From assembly GCF_017894385.1 (NCBI RefSeq), contig NZ_CP059560.1, positions 2,852,001 to 2,916,000 on the forward strand: DNA of 64,000 nucleotides. Reading direction: 5' to 3'. A program made the position numbers and the translations under genes. The notes beneath the pieces are model-generated. The model saw nothing but the letters and a program-made list of their open reading frames with translations. It made no database searches and was not told the DNA's origin. Source of the DNA: Aromatoleum petrolei (GTDB taxonomy: Bacteria > Pseudomonadota > Gammaproteobacteria > Burkholderiales > Rhodocyclaceae). Within the stretch, counting starts at the first letter, position 1. Every line of letters begins with the position of its first letter. Below, in pieces: positions 1-13,140 of the stretch.

Positions 1-949
<949 letters not shown>

Positions 950-1107
950 GTCGGGGGGCTCCTCTCTTTATGTCAGGGGCGCGCATCTTTTGGGCGGGCG
1001 TGCCGCGTGCCATTGTGGGGCAAAACTGCCCGGCGCCGTCAGGCTCGTCGCCTGTTCGAGGGCGGCAGCCCGCTTTGCGCAAGGCGGAAGACGAGGGTCC
1101 AGCCCCG

Positions 1108-1143
1108 GAAGCGCCGTCGGCCGCATACGACGGAAGGCGCTTC
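1108..1143. repeat. Inverted repeat between boxA and thiolase
   Basis: Arms at 1108-1119 and 1128-1143 pair around an eight-base loop with a short bulge (GAAGCGCCGTCG against CGACGG..GGCGCTTC). No T-run follows on the minus strand, so it may be an mRNA processing or stability hairpin between boxA and the thiolase rather than a full terminator. The rest of the 230-base gap shows no gene. Confidence 0.4.
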
Positions 1144-1181
1144 GCTTTCGGGTCAGCAGAAACTCGCTTTCCGCCCTGCGT

Positions 1182-2426
1182 TCAGTAGGTTTCGACGTGG
1201 AAACGGGCCTTGGACAGCAATTGGGGGCGCAGCTGTTCCCAGTCGGAGCCGTTCGCGCGGCAGATGTCGCGGAAGGCTTCCAGCACGCCGGCTTCCATGC
1301 CCTTGAGGCCGCAGATGTAGATGTAGCAGTTGTCGTCCTGCAGCATTTTGAACACCTTGTCGGCGCGCTCGCGGATGGCGTCCTGCACGTAGCGCTTGGG
1401 TTCGCCGGGCACGCGCGAGAACGCGAAGTTGATGTCGATGAACTCCTTCGGCAGCTTCTGCAGCGGGCCGAAGTAGGGCAGTTCCTCGGGCGCGCGGGCG
1501 CCGAAGAACAGCACCAGCTCGCCGCCTTCCTTGCGGTCCATGCGGCGGCGGCGACGCTCGGTCATCGCGCGCATCGGCGCGGAGCCGGTGCCGGTGCAGA
1601 TCATCATGATCGACGAGCCGGGGTGGTTGGGCATCAGGTAGGTCGAGCCGTAGGGGCCGGTGACCTGCACCTTGTCGCCCTTCTTGAGGTCGCACACGTA
1701 GTTCGATGCGACGCCGCGGGTCGGATTGCCTTCGTGGTCCTCGACGACGCGCTTCACCGTCAAGGACAGGTTGTTGTAGTGCGGGCGCTCGCCGTCGCGC
1801 GGGCTGGCGACGGAGTACATGCGCAGCAGGTGCGGCTTGCCCTTTTCGTCGACGCCGGGCGGGATGATGCCGATCGACTGGCCTTCGAGCACCGGGAAGG
1901 GCGTCGTGCCGAAGTCGAGCACGATGTGGTGGATGTCGCTGGAGGCGTCCTCGGCGGTCAGACGGTAGTTGCCGGTGACGGTCGCGGTGATCGGGTTGGC
2001 CGGCGTGTAGAGATTCACGTAGGGGTGGGACGCGGACCACGGCGCCATCGCCGGGCCGCCCTGGCCGGCGGTCGCGACTTCGGTGATCTGCTGCACTTCC
2101 GCGGGGAGTTCCGCCGCTCCCATCACCGTCGCTTCGAGCTGGTCGAGCTCGGTGGTGTCGGGCAGGTAGTCCCAGGAATACTGGTCGGCGAGGCTGTGCG
2201 GCGTGGCCTTGTCGACGTTGCGCCATGAGTCGATTGCGCCCGTCGGACAGGGCGAGATGCAGGCGAGGCAGCCGTTGCAGGTGTCGAACTTGACGACGTA
2301 GTTGCGGCTGTCGTGGGTGATCGCATCGACCGGACAGATCTCCTCGCAGGTGTTGCAGCGGATGCAGATCTCGGGATCGATGAGGTGTTGCCTGGCGAGG
2401 TTGGCGTGCTCTGCGGGCGCGTTCAT
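1182..2426 (-). CDS. boxA: Benzoyl-CoA 2,3-epoxidase reductase subunit BoxA
   Basis: Reductase that passes NADPH electrons to the BoxB oxygenase in aerobic benzoyl-CoA epoxidation. The 414 residues start with two [4Fe-4S] ferredoxin motifs (Cys 21/24/27/31 and Cys 50/53/56/60, [11 protein letters not shown] and [11 protein letters not shown]). A ferredoxin-NADP reductase module follows, with an FAD-binding [11 protein letters not shown] motif and a [10 protein letters not shown] nucleotide-binding loop; the C-terminus ends in the aromatic pair ETY common to this fold. Length and domain order match known BoxA proteins. It lies 64 bases after boxB on the same strand, so the two redox partners are probably co-transcribed. 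Confidence 0.96.
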   Translation of the reverse strand: MNAPAEHANLARQHLIDPEICIRCNTCEEICPVDAITHDSRNYVVKFDTCNGCLACISPCPTGAIDSWRNVDKATPHSLADQYSWDYLPDTTELDQLEATVMGAAELPAEVQQITEVATAGQGGPAMAPWSASHPYVNLYTPANPITATVTGNYRLTAEDASSDIHHIVLDFGTTPFPVLEGQSIGIIPPGVDEKGKPHLLRMYSVASPRDGERPHYNNLSLTVKRVVEDHEGNPTRGVASNYVCDLKKGDKVQVTGPYGSTYLMPNHPGSSIMMICTGTGSAPMRAMTERRRRRMDRKEGGELVLFFGARAPEELPYFGPLQKLPKEFIDINFAFSRVPGEPKRYVQDAIRERADKVFKMLQDDNCYIYICGLKGMEAGVLEAFRDICRANGSDWEQLRPQLLSKARFHVETY

Positions 2427-2490
2427 GGTTGTCTCTCTCCGTCGGACGGGGAAACGGGCCTCCGCCCGCTTCCCGTTCTTCTTTCAGGTC

Positions 2491-3912
<1,422 letters not shown>

Positions 3913-4061
3913 CTCTGTACTCCTCCGATTTTGTCGTCTCGGCCCGGGGCTTCTTGGCTCGCCGGGTCTGTACTTGCCAAGTTCTCCGCGCCGCGCCAGG
4001 GCGCCGGATGCAACGGCAGGGGGACGGCCTGCCGCGCGGTCGCGGAGTGATTCGTTTGTGC

Positions 4062-5729
4062 TTACACGCGGTTCCAGTCGAACTGGGCCTTCTTGCCCGA
4101 GCCGAAGAGCTTGAGCGCGCCGTTCTCGCCGACCGCGTTGGGGCGGTTGAAGATCCAGTTCTGCCAGGCCGACAGGCGGCCGAAGATGCGGGTGTTCATC
4201 GTCTCGACGGGGCCGAAGCGCAGGTTGGCCTCGAGGCCGGTGAGCGCGTCGGGCGACAGCGCGGCGCGTTCCTCGATCGCGATGCGCACTTCCTCGGCCC
4301 AGTCGAGGTCATCGGGGATCGCGGTGACGAGGCCCAGTTCCATCGCCTCGGCGGGCGACAGCAGGCTGCCCTGCTTGGCCTTCACCGCGGCGACCGGGGC
4401 TTCTTCCTGGTAGAAGCGGGCGTCGATGCGCGACAGGCCGTTCACCATCGGGAAGGTGCCGAAGTTCATCGCCGACAGGCCGATGACGTTCTTGGCTTCC
4501 GCGGCGTCGAGCATGTAGCTGCGGTCGGCGGCGAGCGCGACTTCGAGCAGCGTGCCGGCGAAGCACGAGCCCGGCTCGATCAGCGCGTACAGGCTGCGCG
4601 AGGACACGTCGATGCGGGCCAGCGTGCGGCGGAGCATGCCGATGGTCTCGCGGACAAACCAGTTGTCGCGGTTGGCGTCGATGGTCGCGTCCATGTCGAG
4701 CACGACTTGGGCGTCGCCTTCGGTGCGCAGCTGCCACAGGCCGACGTCGAGGTGGTTGGTGCGCAGGTTCAGGATGGCGTCGTCGAGTTCGCGCGCCATC
4801 TGCAGCGGCCACCACTTCACGCCCTGGGCTTCGATCTCGGCGGCGGTCTTGGCGGTGACGGCGGCCGGGGCGCGCACGGTCAGCGTCACGGTGCGCCCGG
4901 CGGCGTCGATCGTCGCATCGACGAACTCGTAGTGGTAGCCCTTCTCATCGACCGTGCGCTCCAGCGTCGTGAGCTTGACGCCCTTGGCGCCGGCCGGACG
5001 GTCCGAAGTCTGGGCGAGCGCCTTGGCGCGGGCCTGGATGTGATCGGCGAACTGCTGCTGCTTGACGACGTCGTCGACCAGGCGCCAGTCCTTGGCACGC
5101 TGGCCGCGCACGCCTTCGGAGATGGTGCAGAAGATGTCGGCGTGGTCGCGGCGCACGCGGCGCTTGTCGGTGACGCGGGTGAGGCCGCCGGTGCCGGGCA
5201 GCACGCCCAGCAGCGGCACTTCGGGCAGCGACACGGAGGAGTTGCGGTCATCGACCAGCACGATCTCGTCGCAGGCGAGCGCCAGCTCGTAGCCGCCGCC
5301 GGCGGTGGTGCCGTTGCAGGCAGCGAGGAACTTGAGGCCGGAATACTGGCTGGAGTCCTCGATGCCGTTGCGCGTCTCGTTGGTGAACTTGCAGAAGTTC
5401 ACCTTCCACGCGTGGGTGGAGAGGCCCAGCATGTAGATGTTGGCGCCGGAGCAGAAGATCTTCGGCTTGCTGGAGGTGACCACGACAGTGCGCACTTCCG
5501 GGTGCTCGAAGCGCACGCGCTGCAGCGCGTCGTGCAGCTCGATGTCCACGCCCAGATCGTACGAGTTGAGCTTCAGCTTGTAGCCCGGGCGGATGCCGCC
5601 GTCCTCGTCGATGTTGAGCGTCAGCGTGGCGATCTCGCCGTCGGTCGCGAGCGACCAGTGGCGGTACTTCGACGGCTCGGTGCGGTAATCCACCAGTTCT
5701 GCGACCGGCTTGTTCGCGACTGCTTGCAT
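4062..5729 (-). CDS. boxC: 2,3-epoxybenzoyl-CoA dihydrolase BoxC
   Basis: Crotonase-superfamily enzyme that opens the epoxide ring hydrolytically, giving 3,4-dehydroadipyl-CoA semialdehyde plus formate. The 555 residues form the double-length crotonase typical of BoxC, not a normal hydratase of about 260. The N-terminal half carries the CoA/oxyanion motif FCSGANIYML and the NGTTAGGGYELALACDEIVL stretch; a second related fold is degenerate. It follows boxR by 31 bases and precedes boxB, giving the transcript order boxR-C-B-A-thiolase. A GAGGAGA ribosome site sits before the ATG. Confidence 0.96.
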   Translation of the reverse strand: MQAVANKPVAELVDYRTEPSKYRHWSLATDGEIATLTLNIDEDGGIRPGYKLKLNSYDLGVDIELHDALQRVRFEHPEVRTVVVTSSKPKIFCSGANIYMLGLSTHAWKVNFCKFTNETRNGIEDSSQYSGLKFLAACNGTTAGGGYELALACDEIVLVDDRNSSVSLPEVPLLGVLPGTGGLTRVTDKRRVRRDHADIFCTISEGVRGQRAKDWRLVDDVVKQQQFADHIQARAKALAQTSDRPAGAKGVKLTTLERTVDEKGYHYEFVDATIDAAGRTVTLTVRAPAAVTAKTAAEIEAQGVKWWPLQMARELDDAILNLRTNHLDVGLWQLRTEGDAQVVLDMDATIDANRDNWFVRETIGMLRRTLARIDVSSRSLYALIEPGSCFAGTLLEVALAADRSYMLDAAEAKNVIGLSAMNFGTFPMVNGLSRIDARFYQEEAPVAAVKAKQGSLLSPAEAMELGLVTAIPDDLDWAEEVRIAIEERAALSPDALTGLEANLRFGPVETMNTRIFGRLSAWQNWIFNRPNAVGENGALKLFGSGKKAQFDWNRV

Positions 5730-5760
5730 GGTCTGTCTCCTCTCTCTCTGTTGAAGTTGC

Positions 5761-6663
5761 TCAGCTCAGTACGAGCTGGCGCAATTTGATGAAACTCTGA
5801 TCCACCGTCTCGCCCGAGGTGTCGAGCACGGTATCCGCCTTGGCGTAGAGGGGCAGGCGCGCCTCGAGGATGCGCTTGAGGTCCTCCATCGCCTCGTCGT
5901 TGCCCGCCATCGGGCGCAGGTCGCCCTGGGCCATCACGCGGGCCATGTGTTCTTCCGGCTGCGCCTTGACCCACACGGTCATGCATTGCGCGAGCAGCAT
6001 GTCGAAGCTCTCCGGCTGCGACACCACGCCGCCGCCCACCGAGATCACGGCGCGCGGGTTGTCGCGCAGCACGCGCTCGAGCGTGCGCTTCTCGATGCGG
6101 CGATAACCCGACTGGCCGTACAGCGAGAAGATCTCGCGCGCCGGGATGCCGGTTTCCTTCTCGATCTCGCGGTCGAGCTCGATGAAGGGCATGTTCTCTT
6201 CCTGCGCCAGGCGCTTGCCGAGCGTCGACTTGCCGGCGCCGCGCAGGCCGATCAGCGCGACGCGCTTCCTGCGCACGGCTTCCTCGTGGCCGAAGTCGCG
6301 CATCAGGCGGAACACGACTTCTTCCAGGCGGTGCTGCGGCAGGCGCTCGAGGAAGCGGCGAATCAGGCGCTTCTCGACGGTGTCTTCGGTTTCCGGCGCG
6401 AGCAGCTCGATCAGCGGAACGTTGAGCGCGCGGGCGATGTTGTGCAGCAGCACGATGGACACGTTGCCGTCGCCGCCTTCGAGGTGGGCGAGGTGGCGTT
6501 CCGAGACACCGGCTTCGCGGGCCACGAGCTTTCTCGTCATGCCACGGCGGTCGCGGATCTCGCGGACGCGCTTGCCGAGCGTCGGCAGGATGTTGCCGTC
6601 GGCGGCCTGGGCGGCCGTCTGGAGCTCTTCCTGCTGCTGTTCGGTGGTGGGTTCGAGGCTCAT
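5761..6663 (-). CDS. boxR: BoxR, BzdR-type transcriptional regulator
   Basis: Cytoplasmic repressor of the box genes that in this family responds to benzoyl-CoA. The 300 residues have an XRE-type helix-turn-helix (about residues 30-85) and a C-terminal shikimate-kinase-like domain with P-loop GLRGAGKST at 139-147, the hallmark fusion of BzdR/BoxR. I chose the ATG at 6663, preceded by AAGGAA; an upstream ATG at 6708 would overlap the promoter and TGCA operator boxes. It heads the leftward box operon and faces boxD. TGCA boxes around its own promoter suggest autoregulation. Confidence 0.95.
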   Translation of the reverse strand: MSLEPTTEQQQEELQTAAQAADGNILPTLGKRVREIRDRRGMTRKLVAREAGVSERHLAHLEGGDGNVSIVLLHNIARALNVPLIELLAPETEDTVEKRLIRRFLERLPQHRLEEVVFRLMRDFGHEEAVRRKRVALIGLRGAGKSTLGKRLAQEENMPFIELDREIEKETGIPAREIFSLYGQSGYRRIEKRTLERVLRDNPRAVISVGGGVVSQPESFDMLLAQCMTVWVKAQPEEHMARVMAQGDLRPMAGNDEAMEDLKRILEARLPLYAKADTVLDTSGETVDQSFIKLRQLVLS

Positions 6664-6989
6664 CTGGGTTCCTTGTCTGCAGCGAACTGCATCGGTTGAG
6701 TTGAACAATAGTGCATCAGATTCGTTGCGTCAACACCTAAAGTGCAGGTTTGTTTGTGGTGCGCTGCGTTAATCTGCAGTTTTCGTCCAGTATAGAAGAG
6801 GGTGTGCCGCTTCGCTGTGTCGAAAACTGCATCTTTGTTTAAGTGTTGCCGGGAAAAGTGGAAGTAAAGTGCTTGACGGAGAAAATTGCGCGTGTATTCT
6901 ATCTCCACCGATTGCGCTCCGGCGCGACGCCAGAACATCAGACATCCGGCCCAGACCGCGATGCCTCAACAGAGAGAGGAGACAGACAG
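6664..6989. promoter_or_regulatory. boxR/boxD divergent control region with six TGCA boxes
   Basis: This AT-richer gap between divergent genes holds two promoter candidates. Leftward for boxR: TTGACG (6733-6728), 17-base spacer, TATTGT (6710-6705). Rightward for boxD: TTGACG (6872-6877), 16-base spacer, TATTCT (6894-6899). TGCA occurs at 6678, 6688, 6712, 6743, 6775 and 6827. BzdR-family regulators are known to bind repeated TGCA elements. One box lies in the boxR promoter spacer beside the -10, and the last lies upstream of the boxD -35. Several steps (10, 31, 32 and 52 bases) approximate whole helical turns, as expected for boxes on one DNA face. The BoxR assignment is inference. Confidence 0.8.
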
Positions 6990-8567
6990 GTGAAGCTGGC
7001 CAATTATGTATACGGGCAGTGGGTCGAAGGGGCGGGCGCAGGCACGGCGCTGACGGACCCCGTCACCGGCGAGACGCTGGTGCTGGTTTCGTCCGACGGT
7101 ATCGACGTCGCACATGCACTGGAGTTCGCCCGCACGGAAGGCGGGGCGGCACTGAAGGCGCTGACGTACGAGGAGCGTGCGGCGAAACTCGCCGCGATCG
7201 CCGAGCTGCTGCAGGCGAAACGTGCAGAATATTTCGACATCTCGCTGCGCAACTCGGGCGCGACCGAAGGCGATGCGTCCTTCGACGTCGATGGCGCCAT
7301 CTTCACCGTCAAGAGCTACGCCCGCGCCGGCAAGGCGCTGGGCGCCGGGCGTCACCTGAAGGAAGGCGGCCGCGTCGCACTCGCGAAGACGGACGTGTTC
7401 CAGGGCCAGCACTTCCTGATGCCGCTCACCGGTGTCGCGGTCTTCATCAACGCGTTCAACTTCCCGGCCTGGGGCCTGTGGGAGAAGGCGGCGCCGGCGC
7501 TGCTCGCAGGCGTGCCGGTGTTCGCCAAGCCGGCGACACCGACTGCGTGGCTCGCGCAGCGCATGGTGGCCGACGTCGTCGAGGCGGGCATCCTGCCGCC
7601 GGGCGCGATCTCCATCGTGTGCGGCTCGGCGCGCGACACCCTCGACCACGTCAGCGAATGCGATGTCGTGTCCTTCACCGGTTCGGCGGATACGGCGGCG
7701 CGCATGCGCACGCATCCGAACGTGGTCGCGCGCTCGGTACGCCTCAACGTCGAGGCCGACAGCGTCAATTCGGCGATCCTCGGGCCGGATGCACAGCCCG
7801 GTACGCCGGAGTTCGATCTCGCGGTGAAGGAGATCGTGCGCGAGATGACCGTGAAGACCGGCCAGAAATGTACCGCGATCCGTCGCATCCTCGCGCCCGC
7901 CGGGGTTTCGCGCGCGCTCGCCGATGCGGTGTCGGGCAAGCTCGCCGGCTGTAAGGTGGGTAACCCGCGCAGCGAGGGCGTGCGCGTCGGCCCGCTGGTG
8001 AGTAAGGCACAGCAGGCCGCGGCCTTCGAGGGTCTGGCGAAGCTGAAGGAGGAATGCGAAGTCGTGTTCGGCGGCGACCCGGATTTCGAGCCGGTGGATG
8101 CCGATGCGGCAGTCTCCGCCTTCGTGCAGCCGACGCTGCTCTACTGCGACAAGGGACTGGCCGCGCGCCATGTCCACGACGTCGAAGTCTTCGGCCCGGT
8201 CGCGACCATCGTTCCCTACGCCGACACGCGCGACGCCATCGCGATCGCGCGCCGCGGCCACGGCTCGCTCGTCGCCTCGGTGTATTCGGGCGACGCCGCT
8301 TTCCTCGGCGAACTCGTGCCGGGAATTGCCGACCTGCACGGCCGCGTGATGGTCGTCGATGCCGCGGTGGGCGCGAACCACACCGGCCACGGCAACGTGA
8401 TGCCGACCTGCCTGCACGGCGGCCCCGGACGCGCGGGCGGTGGCGAGGAGCTGGGCGGCCTGCGCGCGCTGGCGATGTACCATCGTCGCTGCGTCGTGCA
8501 GGGCGGCCCGACCGTGCTCGAAGCCCTGTCGCGTGACGCAGTCGACGCTGCGTTGCTCGGTGCATGA
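6990..8567 (+). CDS. boxD: 3,4-dehydroadipyl-CoA semialdehyde dehydrogenase (BoxD)
   Basis: NADP-dependent aldehyde dehydrogenase that oxidises the ring-cleavage product of BoxC to 3,4-dehydroadipyl-CoA. From the GTG at 6990 it has 525 residues, with the general base Glu255 in NVEADSVN and nucleophile Cys294 in GQKCTAIRR. It belongs to the PaaZ/BoxD type of aldehyde dehydrogenase. The GTG start is preferred because GAGAGGAG precedes it; the in-frame ATG at 6843 lies upstream of the likely promoter and adds 49 poorly coding residues. It opens the rightward operon. Some literature calls the equivalent gene boxZ. Confidence 0.93.
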   Translation: MKLANYVYGQWVEGAGAGTALTDPVTGETLVLVSSDGIDVAHALEFARTEGGAALKALTYEERAAKLAAIAELLQAKRAEYFDISLRNSGATEGDASFDVDGAIFTVKSYARAGKALGAGRHLKEGGRVALAKTDVFQGQHFLMPLTGVAVFINAFNFPAWGLWEKAAPALLAGVPVFAKPATPTAWLAQRMVADVVEAGILPPGAISIVCGSARDTLDHVSECDVVSFTGSADTAARMRTHPNVVARSVRLNVEADSVNSAILGPDAQPGTPEFDLAVKEIVREMTVKTGQKCTAIRRILAPAGVSRALADAVSGKLAGCKVGNPRSEGVRVGPLVSKAQQAAAFEGLAKLKEECEVVFGGDPDFEPVDADAAVSAFVQPTLLYCDKGLAARHVHDVEVFGPVATIVPYADTRDAIAIARRGHGSLVASVYSGDAAFLGELVPGIADLHGRVMVVDAAVGANHTGHGNVMPTCLHGGPGRAGGGEELGGLRALAMYHRRCVVQGGPTVLEALSRDAVDAALLGA

Positions 8568-8632
8568 ACTATAAAACATACACGCATCCCGCCCCCTGAC
8601 CCCAACGCCCTTTCCGACGGAGAGACGGAGAC

Positions 8633-9100
8633 ATGACGCCAGACCAGTTCCAGGCGCTGATCGCGAAGGTGACCGGAGAGATCGCCGGCCGCCCGGTAGA
8701 CGCCCAGCTCGCCGACTTCCTCAATGAACGCTTCCCCGCGAACGGAGCGGACTTTCAGGCCATTTTCGCCGCGTGCAAGGACGCCGTCGCGGCCGGCTGG
8801 ATGTGCGAGCGCGAGCACGGCGGCATCAAGTTCGGCCGCGTCATCAAGCCGACCGATGCGCTCCACGGTTTCAGCGTCGACGTCGTCGAGATGGCCGACG
8901 TCGTCGGCCCGCAGCATGCTCACCCCAACGGCGAGATCGACATGATCATGCCGCTCGAAGGCGACGCGAAGTTCGACGGCCATGGCGCCGGCTGGTTCGT
9001 GTACGGCCCGGGCAGCGTGCACAAGCCCACCGTGATGGGCGGCCGCGCTTACGTGCTGTATCTGTTGCCGCAGGGCGCGATCGAGTTCACCCGCCCGTAA
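8633..9100 (+). CDS. DUF4863 family protein (4-hydroxylaminobenzoate-lyase-like)
   Basis: A 155-residue cytoplasmic protein with a cupin-like second half (AHPNGEIDMIMPL, FDGHGAGWFVYGPGSVHKPTVMGG), including His-rich positions that could bind metal. The family (DUF4863) includes proteins annotated as 4-hydroxylaminobenzoate lyase. As I recall it is a frequent neighbour of box genes, but its role there is not established to my knowledge. It sits 65 bases after boxD with GGAGAGACGGAG before the ATG. A lyase or isomerase acting on box intermediates, or a detoxification function, are both only guesses. Confidence 0.8.
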   Translation: MTPDQFQALIAKVTGEIAGRPVDAQLADFLNERFPANGADFQAIFAACKDAVAAGWMCEREHGGIKFGRVIKPTDALHGFSVDVVEMADVVGPQHAHPNGEIDMIMPLEGDAKFDGHGAGWFVYGPGSVHKPTVMGGRAYVLYLLPQGAIEFTRP

Positions 9101-9143
9101 GCATGAAGCGATGTGCGCAGAAGCACGCGAATGGCGCCCGGCC

Positions 9144-9217
9144 CCCGGCGCGGGGTATTTCGTGCCGAGGCGTCCGCCACGCGCCAACTAGGCGCGAAAT
9201 ACCCCGTGACGGGGGCG
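9144..9217. repeat. Long imperfect inverted repeat before bclA
   Basis: Perfect 12-base arms (CGGGGTATTTCG at 9151-9162, its complement at 9195-9206) are flanked by further pairing (GCCCCCG against CGGGGGC), giving a long hairpin with a loop of about 32 bases. It lies between the DUF4863 gene and benzoate-CoA ligase. It has no T-run, so it may be a REP-like element or an RNA processing site that sets expression of the ligase and transporter half of the operon. Confidence 0.6.
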
Positions 9218-9311
9218 GGTTTCTGCGAACGAAGATCCGAATGAACAACGCCGGCACCAAGACCGGCCACGAATACCCCGGCGCAAGCCGGAAGAACGGA
9301 GGAGAGAAGGC

Positions 9312-10913
<1,602 letters not shown>

Positions 10914-10918
10914 AACGT

Positions 10919-10949
10919 AGGGCGGGATGTGCTTTGCTCGCCCCGCCCT
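10919..10949. repeat. Hairpin between bclA and the ABC importer
   Basis: AGGGCGGG at 10919-10926 pairs with CCCGCCCT at 10942-10949. The same GTAGGRCGGG start followed by GC-rich pairing recurs at 17780-17862, so this is probably a small dispersed intergenic repeat. It lacks a T-run and may attenuate rather than terminate transcription into the importer genes. Confidence 0.45.
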
Positions 10950-11007
10950 GCGCGATCCATGAATGACAAGGGGCAAAGCCCCGCCCATCCCACGTGGAGG
11001 AGACACC

Positions 11008-12192
11008 ATGAGAGAAGCCCGAAAGACCCGCCGCACCATGATGCAACTGACGCTCGGCGTGATTGCCGGCGCGCTCGTACCGCTGGGTGCCGCGCAGGCC
11101 GCCGAGAAGATCAAGGTCGGCCTAATGCTGCCCTACACCGGCACCTATGCTTCGCTGGGCACCGCGATCACCAACGGCTTCAAGCAGTACGTGCAGGAGC
11201 AGGGCGGCAAGCTCGGCGGTTACGAGGTCGAGTACTCGGTCGTCGATGACGAATCCGATCCCTCCAAGGCGACCGAGAACGCGTCCAAGCTCGTCAAGCG
11301 CGACAACGTCGACGTGCTGGTCGGCACCGTGCACTCGGGCGTCGCGCTGGCGATGGCGAAAGTCGCGCGCGACACCAAGACGCTGCTGATCATTCCCAAC
11401 GCGGGCGCCGACGAACTGACCGGTCCGCTGTGCGCGCCCAACGTGTTCCGCTCCTCCTTCTCCGCCTGGCAGCCCGCCTACGCAATGGGCAAGATCGTCG
11501 CCGAGCGCGGCCACAAGAACGTCGTCACGGTGACGTGGAAGTACTCCTTCGGCGAGCAGTCGGTCGCGGGCTTCAAGGAAGCCTTCGAGAAGGCCGGCGG
11601 CAAGGTCGCGAAGGAACTCTATCTCCCCTTCCCGAACGTCGAGTTCCAGCCCTTCCTGACCGAGATCGCCTCGCTGAAGCCGGACGCCGTGTTCGTGTTC
11701 TTCGCCGGCGGCGGCGCGGTCAAGTTCGTCAAGGACTACGACGCGGCGGGCCTGAAGCGCACGATCCCGCTGTACGGCTCGGGCTTCCTCACCGACGGCA
11801 CGATCGACGCGATGGGCGGTTCGGGCGAAGGCCTGCTGACGACGCTGCACTACGCCGACAACCTGACCAACCCGAAGGACCAGGCCTTCCGCAAGGGCTA
11901 CGCGGTCGCCTACAAGATGCAGCCCGACGTGTATGCGGTGCAGGGCTACGACGCCGCGCAGATGCTGAAGACCGGCCTCGACGCGCTGAAGGGCGCGAAG
12001 TTCGACAAGGACGCGGTCATCAAGGCGATGGAAACCGCGAAGATCGACAGCCCGCGTGGCGCCTTCACGCTGTCGAAGGCGCACAACCCGGTGCAGGACA
12101 TCTATCTGCGCAAGGTCGAGGGACGCGACAACAAGCTCGTCGGCGTGGCCGAGAAGGCGCTGGCGGATCCGGCGCGCGGCTGCCGCATGTAA
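11008..12192 (+). CDS. ABC importer periplasmic binding protein (Liv type, probably benzoate)
   Basis: Periplasmic type I binding protein of the hydrophobic amino acid (HAAT/Liv) class, 394 residues. A signal peptide covers about residues 1-31 (twin basic start, hydrophobic core, cleavage after AQA). The mature part begins EKIKVGLMLPYTGTYASLG, the usual first strand of this fold. The start at 11008 follows GGAGGAGACACC; an upstream in-frame ATG at 10963 would place basic residues before the signal. Four importer genes follow immediately. Location directly after benzoate-CoA ligase suggests benzoate or a close analogue as ligand, which is inference. Confidence 0.9.
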   Translation: MREARKTRRTMMQLTLGVIAGALVPLGAAQAAEKIKVGLMLPYTGTYASLGTAITNGFKQYVQEQGGKLGGYEVEYSVVDDESDPSKATENASKLVKRDNVDVLVGTVHSGVALAMAKVARDTKTLLIIPNAGADELTGPLCAPNVFRSSFSAWQPAYAMGKIVAERGHKNVVTVTWKYSFGEQSVAGFKEAFEKAGGKVAKELYLPFPNVEFQPFLTEIASLKPDAVFVFFAGGGAVKFVKDYDAAGLKRTIPLYGSGFLTDGTIDAMGGSGEGLLTTLHYADNLTNPKDQAFRKGYAVAYKMQPDVYAVQGYDAAQMLKTGLDALKGAKFDKDAVIKAMETAKIDSPRGAFTLSKAHNPVQDIYLRKVEGRDNKLVGVAEKALADPARGCRM

Positions 12193-12267
12193 GACCCCGC
12201 AGTTCTTCCGACCGCTCCATTCCAACATATCCGGGCGCCCCGCAACGGTGCCCGGAGGGGAAGACTC

Positions 12268-13134
12268 ATGGATTTCGTTTCCTTCCTGATCCAGGTGCTG
12301 AACTCGCTGCAGTACGGCCTGCTGCTGTTCCTCGTGGCCAGCGGGCTGACGCTGGTGTTCGGCATCATGGGCATCATCAACCTCGCGCACGGCAGTTTCT
12401 ACATGGTCGGCGCCTACCTCGCGTTCGCGCTGACGAGCATGACGGGCAACCTGATGCTGGCGATCGCGCTGGGGCTGCCGCTCGCCTTCGTGTTCGGCGC
12501 GATCCTCGAATGGGCGCTGTTCTCGCACCTGTACAAGCGCGACCACCTCGAGCAGGTGCTGCTGACCTACGGCCTGATCCTGATCTTCGAGGAGCTGCGC
12601 AGCCTCGCCGTCGGCGACGACGTGCACGGCGTGACGATCCCCGAGCTGTTCTCGGCCTCGATCCCGCTCTCCGACAACCTCAGCTACCCGGTGTATCGCC
12701 TGGTGATCTCGGTCGTGTGCCTCGCGCTCGCGGGCGGGCTGTACTGGCTGATCCAGAAGACGCGCCTGGGCATGATGATTCGTGCCGGCAGCCACGACCG
12801 CGACATGGTCAAGGCGCTCGGCATCGACATCAACCTGCTGTACCGCACGGTGTTCGCGCTCGGCGTCGCGCTCGCCGCGCTGGCCGGCATGCTCGCCGCG
12901 CCGATCTCCTCCGTGTATCCGGGCATGGGTTCGTCCGTGCTGATCATCTCCTTCGTCATCGTCGTGATCGGCGGCGTCGGCTCGGTGTGGGGCGCGCTCG
13001 TCGCGGCGCTCGTGATCGGCTTCGCGGACACCTTCGGCAAGGTGCTGCTGCCGGATCTCGCGGGCCTGATGGTCTATCTGGTGATGGCCGTGGTGCTCCT
13101 GTGGCGCCCCGAAGGCATCTTCAAGAAGGGGTAA
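12268..13134 (+). CDS. livH: ABC importer inner-membrane permease, LivH type
   Basis: First permease of the aromatic-acid importer, 288 residues with about eight hydrophobic segments. The LivH signature is visible early (SGLTLVFGIMGIINLAHGSFYMVGAYLAF), as is the EAA-like loop region TRLGMMIRAGSHDRDMVKALGIDINLLY where the ATPases dock. The ATG follows a GGAGGGGAAG ribosome site. It is six bases from the LivM-type gene, so the two permeases should be made together as a heterodimer. Confidence 0.93.
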   Translation: MDFVSFLIQVLNSLQYGLLLFLVASGLTLVFGIMGIINLAHGSFYMVGAYLAFALTSMTGNLMLAIALGLPLAFVFGAILEWALFSHLYKRDHLEQVLLTYGLILIFEELRSLAVGDDVHGVTIPELFSASIPLSDNLSYPVYRLVISVVCLALAGGLYWLIQKTRLGMMIRAGSHDRDMVKALGIDINLLYRTVFALGVALAALAGMLAAPISSVYPGMGSSVLIISFVIVVIGGVGSVWGALVAALVIGFADTFGKVLLPDLAGLMVYLVMAVVLLWRPEGIFKKG

Positions 13135-13140
13135 GCAGCC

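Noticed and set aside
3954..5789. A long rightward open frame of about 600 codons opposite boxC.
   Set aside because: It is the antisense of boxC, opened by the high-GC third codon positions; its product is Arg/Gly/Val-rich without motif, while boxC is clear.
6843..6989. N-terminal extension of boxD from an in-frame ATG at 6843.
   Set aside because: It would overlap the boxD promoter and contains no family sequence; the GTG at 6990 has a ribosome site.
9144..9217. The inverted repeat before bclA as a phage attachment site.
   Set aside because: No integrase or mobile gene nearby; the hairpin reading is simpler.
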